From: JAILLW01 sp045629045
Lineage (GTDB): Bacteria; Bacillota; Clostridia; Lachnospirales; Lachnospiraceae
Reading direction: 5' to 3'
DNA length: 64,000 nt
Assembly (NCBI GenBank): GCA_045629045.1
Contig: JAZQQM010000019.1
Coordinates: forward strand, 26,508-90,507
The position numbers and the translations under genes are program-made. Under the pieces are notes generated by a model. The model was not told the origin of the DNA. It saw nothing but the letters and a program-made list of their open reading frames with translations, and did not search any database. Shown here in pieces: positions 51,827 through 61,324 of this stretch; within the stretch, counting starts at the first letter, position 1, and each line of letters starts with the position of its first letter.

Positions 51827-52204
51827 ATGGCAAAGTTATCAACACAGGAACTTATTGATGCTATCAAAGAGTTAACTGTATTAGAGTTAAATGACCTTGT
51901 AAAGGCATGTGAAGAAGAGTTTGGCGTATCTGCAGCAGCAGGCGTTGTAGTTGCAGCAGCAGCTGGAGATGCAGCTGGCGCAGCAGAAGAGAAGGATTCC
52001 TTCGATGTAGAGTTAGCTGAAGCTGGCGCTGAGAAGGTTAAGGTTATCAAGGTTGTTCGTGAAATCACAGGATTAGGCTTAAAGGAAGCTAAGGATCTTG
52101 TAGATGGCGCTCCTAAGGTTGTTAAGGAAGGCGCTTCTAAGGACGAAGCTAATGATATCAAGGCTAAGTTAGAAGAAGTTGGCGCTAAGGTTAACCTTAA
52201 GTAA
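51827..52204 (+). CDS. rplL: 50S ribosomal protein L7/L12
   Basis: Recruits translation factors to the ribosome. 125 residues from ATG 51827, preceded by GGAGGA; an in-frame ATG at 51812 lies before that site. The N-terminal dimer domain (LSTQELIDAIKELTVLELND), Ala/Gly hinge and C-terminal VKVIKVVREITGLGLKEAKDLVDG are standard. Confidence 0.97.
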   Translation: MAKLSTQELIDAIKELTVLELNDLVKACEEEFGVSAAAGVVVAAAAGDAAGAAEEKDSFDVELAEAGAEKVKVIKVVREITGLGLKEAKDLVDGAPKVVKEGASKDEANDIKAKLEEVGAKVNLK

Positions 52205-52224
52205 TTAATTCAAAGATTTAATTT

Positions 52225-52263
52225 ACCCGCGGTCTTAATAAAGACTGCGGGTATATCTTTTTA
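52225..52263 (+). terminator. Terminator after rplL
   Basis: 12-bp stem ACCCGCGGTCTT (52225-52236)/AAGACTGCGGGT (52241-52252) with one mismatch, loop AATA, then a T-rich tail. rpoB has its own promoter just downstream. Confidence 0.85.
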
Positions 52264-52308
52264 CATCAGTTCTTAAATTCTTAAATTTAAAATTCCTAAA
52301 AATAGTTA

Positions 52309-52338
52309 TTGACAGCCGAATATCGTTTGTAGTATTAT
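52309..52338 (+). promoter_or_regulatory. Promoter of rpoB-rpoC
   Basis: Perfect TTGACA (52309-52314) and TATTAT (52333-52338) with an 18-base spacer. The leader to ATG 52430 is about 85 bases. No obvious terminator was seen in it. Confidence 0.75.
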
Positions 52339-52429
52339 GGATGATGCACTATTGTGGTGTGGTAGGCCTATTTGCGCGCTTTTTTACGGCAAGTGGCTGC
52401 TTAAAAATATAAAGAACGGGGTGAAGTCA

Positions 52430-55400
52430 ATGGAAAAGAACAGAATACGTCCTATTGCCGCAGGCAAGAACACGCGTATGAGTTACTCAAGACAAAAAGA
52501 AGTTCTTGAGATGCCTAATTTGATTGAGGTTCAGAAGAACTCATATCAATGGTTCCTTACAGATGGACTTAAGGAGGTGTTTGATGACATTTCTCCTATC
52601 GCTGATTACAGCGGACATCTTAGCTTGGAATTCGTAGATTTCGAGCTTTGCGAAAAGGATGTTAAGTATTCTATTGAGAAGTGTAAGGAAAGAGATGCTA
52701 CTTATGCAGCTCCTCTTAAGGTTAAGGTACGTTTCCACAAAAAGGATAAGGATGAAATATCCGAACACGAGATTTTTATGGGCGACCTTCCTATCATGAC
52801 CGATACGGGTACATTCGTTATTAACGGTGCTGAGAGAGTTATTGTCAGCCAGTTGGTACGTTCTCCCGGTATCTACTATGCAATTGATCATGATAAGCTT
52901 GGTAAGAAGTTATTCTCTTGCACAGTTATTCCTAACCGTGGTGCATGGTTAGAGTACGAAACCGATTCTAACGATATATTCTATGTTCGTGTGGACAGAA
53001 CACGTAAGGTACCTATTACTGTTCTTATTCGTGCGTTAGGCGTAGGTACTAACGAAGAGATTCGCGAACTGTTTGGCGACGAACCTAAGATCGAAGCCAG
53101 CTTTACTAAAGACGTTGCTACCAATTATCAGGAAGGTCTTTTAGAGTTATACAAAAAAATCCGTCCCGGTGAACCTCTTTCGGTAGAAAGTGCCGAGAGC
53201 TTAATCAACGCAATGTTCTTCGACCCCAGAAGATATGATTTGGCTAAGGTTGGTAGATATAAGTTTAATAAGAAGCTTGCATTCCGTAACAGAATTCGTA
53301 AGCATGTTCTTGCTGAGGATGTTGTTAATTCATTCACAGGTGAGATTGTTGCAACTGCAGGAACAATGGTTACTGCAGAGCTTGCTGATACAATTCAGAA
53401 TGCCGCCGTTCCTTATGTATATATTCAGACAGAAGAAAAGAATGTTAAGGTTCTTTCAAATATGATGGTTGACATCAACAGTTTCATCGACTGTGATGCT
53501 AAGGCTCTGGGAATTACCGAAAAGGTATACTTCCCCGTACTTTCACAGATTATTGAAGAATTCGCATCTGATGGCGAAGCCTTGGCTGATGCAATCAAGC
53601 GTAACGTACATGAACTTATTCCTAAGCACATCACAAAGGAAGATATTTTAGCTTCTATCAACTACAATATTCACCTTGAGTATGGTATTGGTAAGGATGA
53701 TGATATCGACCACTTAGGAAACCGTCGTATCCGTTGCGTAGGTGAGTTATTACAGAATCAGTACAGAATCGGTCTTTCAAGACTTGAAAGAGTTGTTCGT
53801 GAAAGAATGACAACACATGATGCTGAAGATGTAACACCTCAGAGTTTAATCAATATTAAGCCTGTGCAGGCTGCTGTAAAAGAATTCTTCGGTTCTTCAC
53901 AGCTTTCACAGTTTATGGATCAGAACAATCCTTTAGGTGAGTTAACACATAAGAGACGTTTATCTGCATTAGGTCCCGGTGGTTTGTCAAGAGACCGTGC
54001 CGGATTCGAAGTTCGTGATATTCACTATTCTCACTACGGACGTATGTGCCCTATTGAGACTCCTGAAGGTCCTAACATCGGTCTTATTAACTCACTTGCT
54101 TCATATGCAAGAATTAACGAGTACGGATTTATTGAAGCTCCGTATCGTAAGATAGACCATTCAGATCCCGAGAATCCTGTTGTTACCAATGAAGTAATAT
54201 ACATGACAGCAGATGAGGAAGATAACTTCCATGTAGCTCAGGCTAATGAACAGCTTGACGAAAAGGGTCACTTCGTTCGTAAGGTTGTAGCAGGTCGTTA
54301 CAGAGAAGAAACATCCGAGTATCCGAAGTCTATGTTCGAATTCATGGATGTATCACCTAAGATGGTGTTCTCGGTAGCTACAGCACTTATTCCTTTCCTT
54401 GAGAACGATGATGCTAACCGTGCCCTCATGGGATCAAACATGCAGCGTCAGGCAGTTCCGCTACTTACTACAGAGGCTCCTGTTGTAGGAACAGGTATGG
54501 AGCCCAAGGCAGCTGTTGACTCAGGTGTCTGTGTTGTAGCTAAGAAAGCAGGTAAGGTTGACTACGTTTCATCTAACTCAATTACAATCATCGCTGATGA
54601 CGGTGAGAAGATGGAATACCACTTAACTAAGTTCTCTCGTTCTAACCAGTCTAACTGTTACAACCAGAAGCCTATCGTAGTCAAGGGCGAAAAGGTAGAA
54701 GCAGGACAGGTTATTGCGGACGGTCCTTCAACAGCTATGGGTGAACTTGCTCTTGGTAAGAATCCTCTTATCGGATTCATGACCTGGGAAGGTTACAACT
54801 ACGAGGACGCTGTATTACTTAGTGAAAGATTAGTTCAGGATGATGTTTATACATCTGTTCATATTGAAGAGTACGAAGCAGAAGCAAGAGATACAAAGCT
54901 CGGACCTGAAGACATCACTCGTGATGTTCCCGGTGTCGGTGATGATGCTCTTAAGGATCTTGATGAAAGAGGTATCATCAGAATCGGTGCTGAAGTAAGA
55001 GCCGGTGATATCCTTGTAGGTAAGGTTACTCCTAAGGGAGAAACAGAACTTACGGCAGAAGAAAGATTACTTCGTGCAATCTTCGGTGAGAAAGCAAGAG
55101 AAGTAAGAGATACTTCCCTTAAGGTTCCTCACGGTGAATACGGTATTGTAGTAGATGCCAAGGTATTCACAAGAGAAAACGGAGATGAATTATCTCCCGG
55201 TGTTAATCAGGCAGTTAGAATTTATATAGCTCAGAAGCGTAAGATTTCCGTAGGTGATAAGATGGCCGGTCGTCATGGTAATAAGGGTGTTGTTTCCCGC
55301 GTATTACCTGTAGAAGATATGCCTTACTTACCTAACGGTCGTCCTTTGGATATCGTACTTAATCCTTTGGGTGTTCCTTCGCGTATGAATATCGGTCAGG

Positions 55401-56281
55401 TACTTGAGATTCACCTTTCATTGGCTGCTAAGGCTCTTGGCTTTAATGTAGCAACACCTGTATTTGATGGTGCTAACGAAGTTGATATCATGGATACACT
55501 TGACCTTGCCAATGATTACGTTAATTTATCTTGGGAAGAGTTCGAGAAAAAACATAAGAAAGAACTCCTTCCCGAAGTAATGGATTACTTATCAGAGAAT
55601 AGAGATCACAGAGAGTTATGGAAGGGCGTTCCTATTTCAAGAGACGGTAAAGTAAGACTCCGTGACGGACGTACAGGTGAGTACTTCGATTCACCGGTTA
55701 CAATCGGTCACATGCATTATCTGAAACTCCATCACTTGGTAGACGATAAGATCCATGCTCGTTCTACCGGTCCTTACTCACTTGTAACTCAGCAGCCTTT
55801 GGGTGGTAAAGCTCAGTTCGGTGGACAGAGATTCGGAGAAATGGAAGTTTGGGCTCTTGAGGCTTACGGTGCTTCTTACACATTGCAGGAAATCCTTACT
55901 GTTAAGTCGGATGATGTTGTAGGACGTGTTAAGACATACGAAGCAATTATCAAGGGTGATAATATTCCTGAGTCAGGTATTCCTGAGTCATTCAAGGTAC
56001 TTCTTAAGGAATTACAGTCATTAGGATTAGATATTAAGGTCCTTCGCGACGATAATACAGAAGTTGAAATCATGGAAACTGTTGATTACGGCGATACAGA
56101 TTACCGCTCAATCATGGAAGCTGATTCAAAGAACGATTACGAGAGAGAATCTCTTGGTCGTGCAGGATATCAGCAGCAGGAATTTGATGATGAAACAGGT
56201 GAAATCGTAGCTTCGGAAGACGATGCAGATATGGAAGACGATTTTGATGATGCAGACGTTTTCGAGGACGAGGAAGTATAA
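52430..56281 (+). CDS. rpoB: RNA polymerase beta subunit
   Basis: 1283 residues from ATG 52430, preceded by GGGGTGA. The upstream in-frame ATG at 52337 lies on the -10 element and is rejected. Expected regions are present: FGSSQLSQFMDQNNPLGELT and the THKRRLSALGPGGL rifampicin-binding segment, ETPEGPNIGLINSL, GYNYEDAVLLSERLV, GDKMAGRHGNKGVVS and GGKAQFGGQRFGEMEVWALE. The C-terminus ends in an acidic run of Asp/Glu. rpoC starts 10 bases after the stop. Confidence 0.98.
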   Translation: MEKNRIRPIAAGKNTRMSYSRQKEVLEMPNLIEVQKNSYQWFLTDGLKEVFDDISPIADYSGHLSLEFVDFELCEKDVKYSIEKCKERDATYAAPLKVKVRFHKKDKDEISEHEIFMGDLPIMTDTGTFVINGAERVIVSQLVRSPGIYYAIDHDKLGKKLFSCTVIPNRGAWLEYETDSNDIFYVRVDRTRKVPITVLIRALGVGTNEEIRELFGDEPKIEASFTKDVATNYQEGLLELYKKIRPGEPLSVESAESLINAMFFDPRRYDLAKVGRYKFNKKLAFRNRIRKHVLAEDVVNSFTGEIVATAGTMVTAELADTIQNAAVPYVYIQTEEKNVKVLSNMMVDINSFIDCDAKALGITEKVYFPVLSQIIEEFASDGEALADAIKRNVHELIPKHITKEDILASINYNIHLEYGIGKDDDIDHLGNRRIRCVGELLQNQYRIGLSRLERVVRERMTTHDAEDVTPQSLINIKPVQAAVKEFFGSSQLSQFMDQNNPLGELTHKRRLSALGPGGLSRDRAGFEVRDIHYSHYGRMCPIETPEGPNIGLINSLASYARINEYGFIEAPYRKIDHSDPENPVVTNEVIYMTADEEDNFHVAQANEQLDEKGHFVRKVVAGRYREETSEYPKSMFEFMDVSPKMVFSVATALIPFLENDDANRALMGSNMQRQAVPLLTTEAPVVGTGMEPKAAVDSGVCVVAKKAGKVDYVSSNSITIIADDGEKMEYHLTKFSRSNQSNCYNQKPIVVKGEKVEAGQVIADGPSTAMGELALGKNPLIGFMTWEGYNYEDAVLLSERLVQDDVYTSVHIEEYEAEARDTKLGPEDITRDVPGVGDDALKDLDERGIIRIGAEVRAGDILVGKVTPKGETELTAEERLLRAIFGEKAREVRDTSLKVPHGEYGIVVDAKVFTRENGDELSPGVNQAVRIYIAQKRKISVGDKMAGRHGNKGVVSRVLPVEDMPYLPNGRPLDIVLNPLGVPSRMNIGQVLEIHLSLAAKALGFNVATPVFDGANEVDIMDTLDLANDYVNLSWEEFEKKHKKELLPEVMDYLSENRDHRELWKGVPISRDGKVRLRDGRTGEYFDSPVTIGHMHYLKLHHLVDDKIHARSTGPYSLVTQQPLGGKAQFGGQRFGEMEVWALEAYGASYTLQEILTVKSDDVVGRVKTYEAIIKGDNIPESGIPESFKVLLKELQSLGLDIKVLRDDNTEVEIMETVDYGDTDYRSIMEADSKNDYERESLGRAGYQQQEFDDETGEIVASEDDADMEDDFDDADVFEDEEV

Positions 56282-56291
56282 GGAGGACAAG

Positions 56292-59200
56292 ATGTCAGAA
56301 ACAGTTAAAGAAGTTTACCAGCCAATGACATTTGATGCAATCAGAATCGGACTTGCATCTCCTGAGAAGATCAGAGAGTGGTCAAAGGGCGAGGTTACTA
56401 AGCCGGAGACAATTAACTATAGAACTCTTAAGCCTGAAAAAGAAGGTTTATTCTGTGAAAAGATATTTGGACCTTCAAAGGACTGGGAATGTCATTGTGG
56501 TAAATACAAGAAGATTAGATATAAGGGTGTAGTTTGTGACAGATGTGGTGTTGAAGTTACTAAGGCTTCTGTTCGTAGAGAAAGAATGGGCCACATCGAG
56601 CTTGCTGCTCCTGTCTCACACATTTGGTACTTCAAGGGTATCCCTTCAAGAATGGGATTACTTCTTGATCTTTCACCGCGTGTATTGGAAAAGGTATTAT
56701 ACTTTGCTTCATACATCGTTCTTGATCCTATGGATACAGATCTTGAGTATAAGCAGGTACTTTCTGAAAAAGAGTATCAGGATGCCAGAGAAACATGGGG
56801 CAATAAGTTCCGTGTAGGTATGGGTGCCGAAGCCGTTAAGGAATTACTTCAAGCCATCGACCTTGATGCTGATTCAGCTGACTTAAAGGCTCAGTTAGAG
56901 GATGCCACCGGCCAGAAGAAAGCTCGTGTCATCAAGAGACTTGAGGTGGTAGAAGCTTTCAGAGAGTCAGGAAACGAACCTTCATGGATGATTATGGATG
57001 CCATTCCGGTTATTCCACCCGATCTTCGTCCCATGGTTCAGCTTGACGGTGGCAGATTTGCTACTTCAGACTTAAATGATTTATACAGAAGAATCATCAA
57101 CAGAAATAACCGTTTGAAAAGATTATTAGAGCTTGGCGCTCCTGATATTATTGTCAGAAACGAAAAGCGTATGCTTCAGGAAGCTGTTGATGCATTAATT
57201 GATAACGGCAGACGTGGTCGTCCGGTTACAGGCCCCGGAAACAGAGCACTTAAGTCATTATCTGATATGCTTAAGGGTAAGTCAGGACGTTTCCGTCAGA
57301 ACTTACTTGGTAAGAGAGTTGACTACTCAGGCCGAAGCGTTATCGTTGTTGGTCCTGAACTTAAGATTTACCAGTGTGGTCTTCCTAAGGAAATGGCTAT
57401 CGAATTATTCAAGCCTTTCGTTATGAAGGAACTTGTAGGTCGCGGAATCTCTCAGAATATTAAAGCAGCTAAGAAACTTGTTGAAAGATTAGATGCTCAG
57501 GTTTGGGATGTCCTCGAGGACGTTATTAAAGAGCATCCTGTTATGTTAAACCGTGCTCCCACACTTCATAGATTAGGTATTCAGGCATTTGAACCTATTC
57601 TTGTAGAAGGTAAGGCTATTAAGCTTCATCCTCTCGTATGTACAGCTTTCAACGCTGACTTCGATGGTGACCAGATGGCTGTACATCTTCCTTTGTCGGT
57701 AGAAGCACAGGCTGAATGTAGATTCTTATTACTTTCACCTAATAACCTTCTTAAGCCTTCCGATGGTGGCCCTGTTGCCGTTCCTTCGCAGGATATGGTT
57801 TTAGGTATCTACTATCTTACACAGGAAAGAGGTTTCTCCGTTAACGATAAGTACGAAGAACCCGGTGAAGGTAAGTTCTTTAAGAACATTAACGAAGCTA
57901 TCTTAGCTTATGAAAACGGTGTTATTACACTTCATGCAAGAATTAAGGTTAGAGTTTCCAAGAAGAATGCCGATGGAGAAGTAATCACAGGTGTTGTTGA
58001 GTCAACATTGGGAAGATTCCTCTTCAATGAGATTATTCCTCAGGATTTAGGCATGGTTGACAGAAGCAAGCCTGAAAACTTCTTATTACTTGAAGTTGAT
58101 ACTCTTGTAGGTAAGAAACAGCTTAAGCAGATTCTTGAAAAGGTTAGTAATACACACGGCGCTTCGGTAACTGCAGAAGTATTAGACCTTATCAAGGCTA
58201 TCGGATATAAGTATTCAACAAGAGCTGCCATGACAGTATCTATTTCCGATATGACAGTACCTGCCGATAAGCCTCAGCTTCTTGAGGATGCACAGGCAAC
58301 TGTTGATAAGATTGCAACTAACTTCCGTCGTGGTCTTATTACAGAAGAAGAAAGATATCGTGCAGTTGTTGAAACATGGAACGAGACAGATAAAGAGTTA
58401 TCAGACAAGCTTATCGCAGGTCTTGATAAGTACAATAACATCTTTATGATGGCTGACTCAGGTGCCCGTGGTTCTACACAGCAGATTAAGCAGCTTGCCG
58501 GCATGAGAGGTCTTATGGCCGATACAACCGGTAGAACAATTGAATTGCCTATCAAGTCAAACTTCCGTGAAGGTCTTGACGTACTTGAATATTTCATGTC
58601 AGCGCATGGTGCTCGTAAGGGACTTTCGGATACAGCGTTAAGAACAGCCGACTCAGGTTACTTAACACGTCGTATGGTTGACGTATCTCAGGAACTTATT
58701 ATTCGTGAGACCGACTGTATGGAAGGTACAGGCAAGATTCCGGGAATGGTTGTTAAGGGCTTCTATGATGGTAAAGAAACTATCGAAAGCTTAAAAGACA
58801 GAATTACAGGAAGATATTCTTGCGAAGATATTTCAGATAAGGACGGCAACTTAATCGTTAAGGCTAATCATATGATTAATCCAAGCCGTGCTGCTAAGAT
58901 TATCAAGAATATGGATACAGATGAGAACGGTCACGTTCTTGGAAGCGTTAAGATTCGTACAATCTTAACATGTAGATCAAAGGATGGTATCTGTGCTAAG
59001 TGTTACGGAGCTAACATGGCATCCGGTGAGGCTGTACAGGTTGGTGAAGCAGTTGGTATTATCGCAGCTCAGTCAATCGGTGAGCCCGGTACACAGCTTA
59101 CTATGAGAACATTCCATACCGGTGGTGTTGCCGGTGACGATATCACTCAGGGTCTTCCCAGAGTAGAAGAATTATTTGAAGCTCGTAAGCCTAAGGGACT

Positions 59201-59969
59201 TGCAATTATTGCAGAGTTCGGCGGTACAGCTACTATTTCCGATACTAAGAAGAAGAGAGAAGTAATCGTTAACAACGAAGAAACCGGTGAAACAAAGGCA
59301 TACTTAATTCCTTTCGGTTCACGTATTAAGAACATTATCGACGGACAGGTTATTGAAGCCGGTGACGAACTTACAGAAGGTTCAATCAATCCTCACGACT
59401 TACTTAAGATTAAGGGTAAGGAAGCAGTTCAGGATTATATGCTTCGTGAAGTTCAAAGAGTATACCGTCTCCAGGGTGTTGATATTGCTGATAAGCATAT
59501 CGAAGTTATCGTTCGTCAGATGCTTAAGAAAGTAAGAATCGAAGAGAGCGGAGATACAGATTACTTACCGGGTACCTTGGTTGACGTACTTGATTACGAA
59601 GACCTTAACGAAGAACTCGTTGCAGCAGGTAAGACTCCTGCAGAAGGTAAGCAGGTTATCCTTGGTATTACAAAGGCAGCTCTTGCTACCAACTCATTCT
59701 TATCAGCAGCTTCCTTCCAGGAAACAACTAAGGTATTAACGGAAGCAGCTATTAAGGGTAAGGTTGATCCGCTTATCGGACTTAAGGAAAATGTTATTAT
59801 CGGTAAGTTAATCCCTGCAGGTACAGGAATGAAGCGTTATCGTAATACAGCCTTAAATACAGACTACATGCTCAAGAAAAACATTCAGGTTGAGGACGAG
59901 GTTATTGATGAAGTAGCTAATGCCGAAGCTAACGAAGATCTTGAAGAAGTAGTTACAGATGCTGAATAA
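56292..59969 (+). CDS. rpoC: RNA polymerase beta' subunit
   Basis: 1225 residues from ATG 56292, 5 bases after AGGAGG. It has the N-terminal zinc site (CHCGKYKKIRY, CDRCGVEV), the active-site NADFDGDQMAVH, and the bridge/trigger helix region (GARGSTQQIKQLAGMRGLM). The second zinc cluster is CRSKDGICAKCYG. The C-terminus is acidic. A terminator follows immediately. Confidence 0.98.
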   Translation: MSETVKEVYQPMTFDAIRIGLASPEKIREWSKGEVTKPETINYRTLKPEKEGLFCEKIFGPSKDWECHCGKYKKIRYKGVVCDRCGVEVTKASVRRERMGHIELAAPVSHIWYFKGIPSRMGLLLDLSPRVLEKVLYFASYIVLDPMDTDLEYKQVLSEKEYQDARETWGNKFRVGMGAEAVKELLQAIDLDADSADLKAQLEDATGQKKARVIKRLEVVEAFRESGNEPSWMIMDAIPVIPPDLRPMVQLDGGRFATSDLNDLYRRIINRNNRLKRLLELGAPDIIVRNEKRMLQEAVDALIDNGRRGRPVTGPGNRALKSLSDMLKGKSGRFRQNLLGKRVDYSGRSVIVVGPELKIYQCGLPKEMAIELFKPFVMKELVGRGISQNIKAAKKLVERLDAQVWDVLEDVIKEHPVMLNRAPTLHRLGIQAFEPILVEGKAIKLHPLVCTAFNADFDGDQMAVHLPLSVEAQAECRFLLLSPNNLLKPSDGGPVAVPSQDMVLGIYYLTQERGFSVNDKYEEPGEGKFFKNINEAILAYENGVITLHARIKVRVSKKNADGEVITGVVESTLGRFLFNEIIPQDLGMVDRSKPENFLLLEVDTLVGKKQLKQILEKVSNTHGASVTAEVLDLIKAIGYKYSTRAAMTVSISDMTVPADKPQLLEDAQATVDKIATNFRRGLITEEERYRAVVETWNETDKELSDKLIAGLDKYNNIFMMADSGARGSTQQIKQLAGMRGLMADTTGRTIELPIKSNFREGLDVLEYFMSAHGARKGLSDTALRTADSGYLTRRMVDVSQELIIRETDCMEGTGKIPGMVVKGFYDGKETIESLKDRITGRYSCEDISDKDGNLIVKANHMINPSRAAKIIKNMDTDENGHVLGSVKIRTILTCRSKDGICAKCYGANMASGEAVQVGEAVGIIAAQSIGEPGTQLTMRTFHTGGVAGDDITQGLPRVEELFEARKPKGLAIIAEFGGTATISDTKKKREVIVNNEETGETKAYLIPFGSRIKNIIDGQVIEAGDELTEGSINPHDLLKIKGKEAVQDYMLREVQRVYRLQGVDIADKHIEVIVRQMLKKVRIEESGDTDYLPGTLVDVLDYEDLNEELVAAGKTPAEGKQVILGITKAALATNSFLSAASFQETTKVLTEAAIKGKVDPLIGLKENVIIGKLIPAGTGMKRYRNTALNTDYMLKKNIQVEDEVIDEVANAEANEDLEEVVTDAE

Positions 59970-59997
59970 TTGGTATCTATTCTAAAAACATCTACTA

Positions 59998-60041
59998 TAT
60001 ATAGAAGGACCTTGAAAACACAAGGTTCTTCTATATTTTTT
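59998..60041 (+). terminator. Terminator after rpoC
   Basis: Stem TAGAAGGACCTT (60002-60013)/AAGGTTCTTCTA (60022-60033) with one mismatch, flanked by TATA on both sides, then eight T. It directly precedes the rpsL promoter. Confidence 0.88.
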
Positions 60042-60043
60042 TC

Positions 60044-60072
60044 TTGACATTTACCATTGGCAAACATATAAT
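60044..60072 (+). promoter_or_regulatory. Consensus promoter of rpsL-rpsG-fusA
   Basis: Perfect TTGACA (60044-60049), 17-base spacer and perfect TATAAT (60067-60072). The roughly 75-base leader has GC-rich pairings (GCATGCGC, GGTGCGCGC) but no clear terminator. Confidence 0.92.
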
Positions 60073-60150
60073 TATCTAGCATGCGCTAAAAGGCGTTGTT
60101 TTTTGGTGCGCGCAAAAGTATATATTTTTCAGGCAAGGAGGTGAAACAGA

Positions 60151-60570
60151 ATGCCAACATTTAACCAGTTAGTTAGAAAAGGTCGTCAGACATCAGTTAA
60201 GAAGTCTACAGCTCCTGCTCTTCAGAAGGGATGGAACTCTCTTCACAAGAAGGCAACTGATACTTCTGCTCCTCAGAAAAGAGGCGTATGTACTGCTGTT
60301 AAGACAGCAACACCTAAGAAACCTAACTCAGCTCTTCGTAAGATCGCCAGAGTACGTCTTTCTAACGGAATCGAAGTAACAAGCTACATTCCCGGTGAAG
60401 GTCACAACCTTCAGGAGCATAGCGTAGTTCTTATCCGTGGTGGTAGAGTTAAGGATCTTCCTGGTACAAGATATCATATTATTCGTGGTACCTTGGATAC
60501 TGCGGGAGTTGCTAACAGAAAACAGGCCCGTTCTAAGTATGGCGCTAAGCGTCCTAAGGCAGGCAAATAG
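60151..60570 (+). CDS. rpsL: 30S ribosomal protein S12
   Basis: Decoding-centre protein. 139 residues with KPNSALRKIARVRL and GGRVKDLPGTRYH. Both Lys residues linked to streptomycin sensitivity are present, so the sequence looks wild type. CAAGGAGGTGA precedes the ATG. Confidence 0.98.
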   Translation: MPTFNQLVRKGRQTSVKKSTAPALQKGWNSLHKKATDTSAPQKRGVCTAVKTATPKKPNSALRKIARVRLSNGIEVTSYIPGEGHNLQEHSVVLIRGGRVKDLPGTRYHIIRGTLDTAGVANRKQARSKYGAKRPKAGK

Positions 60571-60637
60571 GCAAGATAAATTTGCTTGCTTGCAAGGGCA
60601 AATTTACTTGCCTGAGTTCTTGGTGAATGCCAAGAAC
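60571..60637 (+). promoter_or_regulatory. Hairpins in the rpsL-rpsG spacer
   Basis: The 249-base spacer is long for this operon. It starts with a stem of GCAAGATAAATTTGC (60571-60585) and GCAAATTTACTTGC (60598-60611), with one bulge. A perfect 8-bp stem GTTCTTGG (60616-60623)/CCAAGAAC (60630-60637) follows. Neither has a T run. They may be a regulatory leader for S7 or RNA-processing sites. Beyond 60640 I see only the GGAGGG site of rpsG. Confidence 0.4.
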
Positions 60638-60819
60638 GTACCACCGGCAGTGTAAATTGACGCGTCTGCAAGAACAGAATGAATTGGAACCACAAGTATT
60701 TAATTTTTGTGTTGGTATATCTGTTTAGACATATAACCCGCACGTACACAAAAGTGAGAATTAGATGCACACTGTGAGTACCGAAGAATTAATTTAAAAT
60801 AATTAAGGAGGGAAGAACC

Positions 60820-61290
60820 GTGCCACGTAAAGGACATATTCAAAAAAGAGATGTATTGGCAGATCCTTTATACAATGACAAGATTGTTACTAAGCTTATC
60901 AATAACGTTATGTTAGATGGTAAGAAGGGTGTAGCACAGAAGATTGTATATGGTGCATTTGCTACTGTTGAAGAGAAGTCAGGCAAGCCTGCTTTAGAGA
61001 CTTTCAAGGAGGCAATGAACAACATCATGCCCGTTCTTGAGGTTAAGGCTAGACGTATCGGTGGAGCTACATATCAGGTACCTATCGAAGTACGTCCTGA
61101 CCGTCGTCAGGCATTAGCTCTCAGATGGTTAACAATGTTTGCTCGTAAGAGATCAGAAAAGACTATGGTTGAGAGACTTGCTAACGAAATTCTTGATGCT
61201 GCTAACAATACAGGTGCAGCTGTTAAGAGAAAAGAAGATATGCATAAGATGGCTGAAGCTAATAAGGCTTTCTCGCATTATCGTTTCTAG
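60820..61290 (+). CDS. rpsG: 30S ribosomal protein S7
   Basis: 16S rRNA head assembly protein, often the operon repressor. 156 residues starting at GTG 60820 after GGAGGG (60807-60812). PRKGHIQKRDVLADP, INNVMLDGKKG and RKRSEKTMVERLANEILDA are typical of S7. fusA follows 34 bases later. Confidence 0.97.
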   Translation: MPRKGHIQKRDVLADPLYNDKIVTKLINNVMLDGKKGVAQKIVYGAFATVEEKSGKPALETFKEAMNNIMPVLEVKARRIGGATYQVPIEVRPDRRQALALRWLTMFARKRSEKTMVERLANEILDAANNTGAAVKRKEDMHKMAEANKAFSHYRF

Positions 61291-61324
61291 GACATAATTG
61301 TATTAAATTAAGGAGGAAAAACCT

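Noticed and set aside
51598..52161. 187-codon antisense frame across rplJ and rplL
   Set aside because: It is a shadow of the Ala/Pro/Glu codons and of L7/L12; no signals support it.
52337..52429. Upstream extension of rpoB by 31 residues
   Set aside because: The ATG overlaps the -10 element, so it would not be transcribed. ATG 52430 has a ribosome binding site and the conserved N-terminus.
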